A DNA stretch of 64,000 bases, taken from positions 1-64,000 of the forward strand of contig NZ_BDDE01000021.1 in assembly GCF_008327685.1 (NCBI RefSeq), written 5' to 3'. How positions within the stretch are numbered: the first letter of the stretch is position 1; each line of letters starts with the position of its first letter. The DNA is from Actinomadura sp. K4S16. Lineage in GTDB: Bacteria; Actinomycetota; Actinomycetes; Streptosporangiales; Streptosporangiaceae. A model generated the notes under the pieces. The model was given only the letters and a program-made list of their open reading frames with translations, did no database searches and was not told where the DNA came from. Below, piece after piece: positions 62,265 to 64,000 of the stretch. Both the position numbers and the translations under genes were made by a program.

Positions 62265-62747
62265 TCAGCTGGCCAGGACCTCGTCGAGCAGGGCCTCTGC
62301 CTTGTCCTCGTTGGTCTTCTCGGCGAGCGCGAGCTCGCTGACCAGGATCTGGCGCGCCTTCGCGAGCATCCGCTTCTCACCCGCGGACAGACCGCGCTCC
62401 TTGTCGCGCCGCCAGAGGTCGCGGACGACCTCCGCGACCTTGTTGACATCGCCGGAGGCGAGCTTCTCAAGATTCGCCTTGTACCGGCGCGACCAGTTGG
62501 TGGGCTCCTCGGTGTAGGGTGCGCGAAGCACCTCGAACACCTTCTCCAGCCCGTCCTGGCCGACGACGTCCCGGACGCCCACGTCCTCGACGTTCTCGAC
62601 CGGGACCCGTACCGTCAGGTCACCCTTGTCAACCTTCAGGACCAGGTAGGTCCTGTCCTCACCCTTGATGGTGCGAGTCTCGATGGCCTCGATCCGAGCA
62701 GCCCCATGGTGGGGGTAGACGACGGTGTCGCCGACCTGGAAAGTCAT
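62265..62747 (-). CDS. carD: CarD-family transcriptional regulator
   Basis: A 160-residue RNA polymerase-binding protein. The N-terminal RID domain starts MTFQVGDTVVYPHHGAARIE and binds RNAP beta; the C-terminal helical part (NWSRRYKANLEKLASGDVNK, RMLAKARQILVSELALAE) contacts promoter DNA and stabilises open complexes, notably at stable-RNA promoters. The ATG at 62747 gives the standard family N-terminus. Cotranscribed with ispF. Confidence 0.96.
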   Translation of the reverse strand: MTFQVGDTVVYPHHGAARIEAIETRTIKGEDRTYLVLKVDKGDLTVRVPVENVEDVGVRDVVGQDGLEKVFEVLRAPYTEEPTNWSRRYKANLEKLASGDVNKVAEVVRDLWRRDKERGLSAGEKRMLAKARQILVSELALAEKTNEDKAEALLDEVLAS

Positions 62748-63109
62748 GTGACAAGTACCCCTTCCGCTAGAACCAGGGTAGCACGGAAACGAGCGTGCCC
62801 GAACCGGCCTTCTCGACAAACGCCCAGGTCAAGCCACATATTGGGGTATTGACAAACCCCTTTATTGGTGCATCGCCGTCCAGTTCTCCCCACCCAGCGT
62901 AGCCGAGAGAACACCGCTATCCCGGTCGAGCGCCTTTACCGGTAACCGCCCCCCGGGTACAAGCATCGTCCCGCCGGCGGTGCGGACGGGTTCCATACTG
63001 GGATGTGAGCACGCCGGGCCGCGCGGGTACGAAGCGCCCGGAAGGGTCTTAACAGGACGGATGGGAACGCGCGTCCCGCGGGAACACCGATCGGTGAGGG
63101 AGGTGGCGC
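62748..63109. other. Divergent promoter region of carD and the next gene
   Basis: 362 nt without a gene. GGGGT...ACCCC (around 62843-62860) is a weak inverted repeat in the carD leader. No other structure stands out. Confidence 0.5.
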
Positions 63110-63883
63110 GTGAGGCCGGACGGCGGCGACCCGGAGCCCGACGACTACGGGCTTCCGCACGTTGACGTCGTCGTGCCCGACGACGCCCGCGAGCTGGAGC
63201 GGGACGTCGTCGCCTACCATCGGGAGCGGCGCCGGCGGCGGCGCAGGGCGCGGGTGCGGCGGCTGTACCGCCCGGTGACCCGGTTCGGCGTCGCGATCCC
63301 CCTCATCGCGGGCGCGCTTCTCGTCGCGCTGCTGAGCGGCGTCCTGATGACGGCGCTCGGTCCCCGTCCGACGCCCCGTCCGACGAGCGCCCAGCTCGCC
63401 CCGCGCCCGACCGCGAGCCCCGGCAGGGTCGGCGGGCTCCTGCCCGACCGCCGGGTCGACGTCGTGACGGCCGGCCGCGCCCCGAAGAGGCTCCAGGACC
63501 TGCGCCCCGCGGTGATAGCCATAGTCCCGCCCGGGTACCGGTGCGAGCCCATCGTGGCGGAGCTGGCCGGCCGGGCACAGGAGTACACGGTGAACTTCTG
63601 GATCGTCGCCGACCCGCGCCCCGCGGGACCCAGGAAGCCCATGTCCCTGAAAGACCTCAGGGCCTGCGCGGGCACCGCCCACAGGGGAGTACCCCAGATC
63701 CTGGAAGACCGCGCCGGCGTCCTGGCCGGCGCCTACTCCCCCGCGCCCGGCACGCCCGGCCCCACGGCGACCGGCATCACCGCCGTCTTCGTGAAGCCGG
63801 ACGGCCTGGTCACCGAGGTCCTCCGGGCTCCCCAGCCCGGTCCGGCGCTCACCGGGAAGGTTGAGAGCCTCCGTACCGGTTAG
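63110..63883 (+). CDS. Membrane-anchored extracytoplasmic protein, unknown function
   Basis: A 257-residue protein: acidic head, very basic stretch (HRERRRRRRRARVRRLYRPV), one helix (FGVAIPLIAGALLVALLSGV) and a Pro-rich stalk, then an outer domain of about 140 residues with KRLQDLRPAVIAIVPPGYRC and YTVNFWIVADP, faintly like a thioredoxin fold but with only two separated Cys. GGGAGG precedes the GTG start. Family not recognised. The last 117 nt of the window after it hold no gene. Confidence 0.8.
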   Translation: MRPDGGDPEPDDYGLPHVDVVVPDDARELERDVVAYHRERRRRRRRARVRRLYRPVTRFGVAIPLIAGALLVALLSGVLMTALGPRPTPRPTSAQLAPRPTASPGRVGGLLPDRRVDVVTAGRAPKRLQDLRPAVIAIVPPGYRCEPIVAELAGRAQEYTVNFWIVADPRPAGPRKPMSLKDLRACAGTAHRGVPQILEDRAGVLAGAYSPAPGTPGPTATGITAVFVKPDGLVTEVLRAPQPGPALTGKVESLRTG

Positions 63884-64000
63884 CACCCGTGCCGGGGATC
63901 TTGTCCGCGAGCCCGTGTGCGCGCGCCCGGGCTCGCCGTGGAAGCCGGTTCAGGCGTGTCGGCCACCCCGGGGAGGGGTCTCCCGTTGAACCTCGCTACG

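Overview
The window reads as chromosomal DNA of a high-GC filamentous actinomycete. Codon third positions are almost all G or C, many starts are GTG or TTG, and the gene set is typical of that group: a solo GroEL with a CIRCE operator, CarD, a DUF3263 protein, a mycosin-type subtilase, DUF2637, OtsA/OtsB, two YCII plus ECF42 sigma modules and several Ser/Thr kinases. A member of the Streptosporangiales such as Thermomonosporaceae/Actinomadura would fit, but this is inference from gene content, not a phylogenetic result.

Layout. 0-0.3 kb: three tandem minus-strand sigma-70-type promoters point out of the window, in the style of an rRNA operon leader. 0.5-8.4 kb: LURP-one/scramblase-like protein, GroEL, a novel secreted two-domain protein, then a MoaD/ThiS-like sulfur carrier and a threonine-synthase-family enzyme behind a SAM-I riboswitch, and a CDF metal transporter. 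8.5-9.6 kb: a decayed IS200/IS605 element. 9.7-29 kb: OtsA, sulfotransferase, ECF sigma divergent from a Ser/Thr kinase, PadR, a proline-rich membrane protein, DUF3263-OtsB, MarR, TetR, SHOCT protein, mycosin-like protease, ActP/DUF485 solute symporter, GlsB-like protein, TetR divergent from an FAD oxidase, and a P450. 29-42 kb is accessory: beta-lactamase-fold hydrolase, I36-type inhibitor, Nudix, metallophosphoesterase, two integrase remnants, an LLM oxidoreductase, a striking 21-residue tandem-repeat protein with a small partner, a methyltransferase, a FUSC protein and a class IV aminotransferase. 42.3-50.7 kb is a decayed integrative element in the 3' end of tRNA-Thr(TGT). It carries a kinase-TPR protein, an IS481-family element with an IS256-family element inserted in its target duplication, a two-gene operon with a DUF885-like zinc-peptidase motif, and a crippled tyrosine recombinase. 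50.9-64 kb returns to core genes: YCII-ECF42 (twice), EamA, RlmB, CysS, alpha/beta hydrolase, DUF2637, fumarylacetoacetase, IspF, CarD and a membrane-anchored protein.

Genes that appear to work together. The riboswitch, threonine-synthase homologue and sulfur carrier look like a SAM-controlled homocysteine synthesis unit rather than threonine synthesis. OtsA and OtsB make trehalose from separate loci. DUF485 and ActP form one transport unit. Each YCII gene is translationally coupled to its ECF42 sigma gene by a 4-nt GTGA overlap. CarD-IspF and CysS-RlmB keep pieces of the usual actinobacterial carD-ispD-ispF-cysS-rlmB order, now split by unrelated genes. The best candidate for an undescribed system is the 35.98-36.98 kb pair: seven near-identical IEHPLLLAAL repeats followed by a small helical, Lys-tailed protein.
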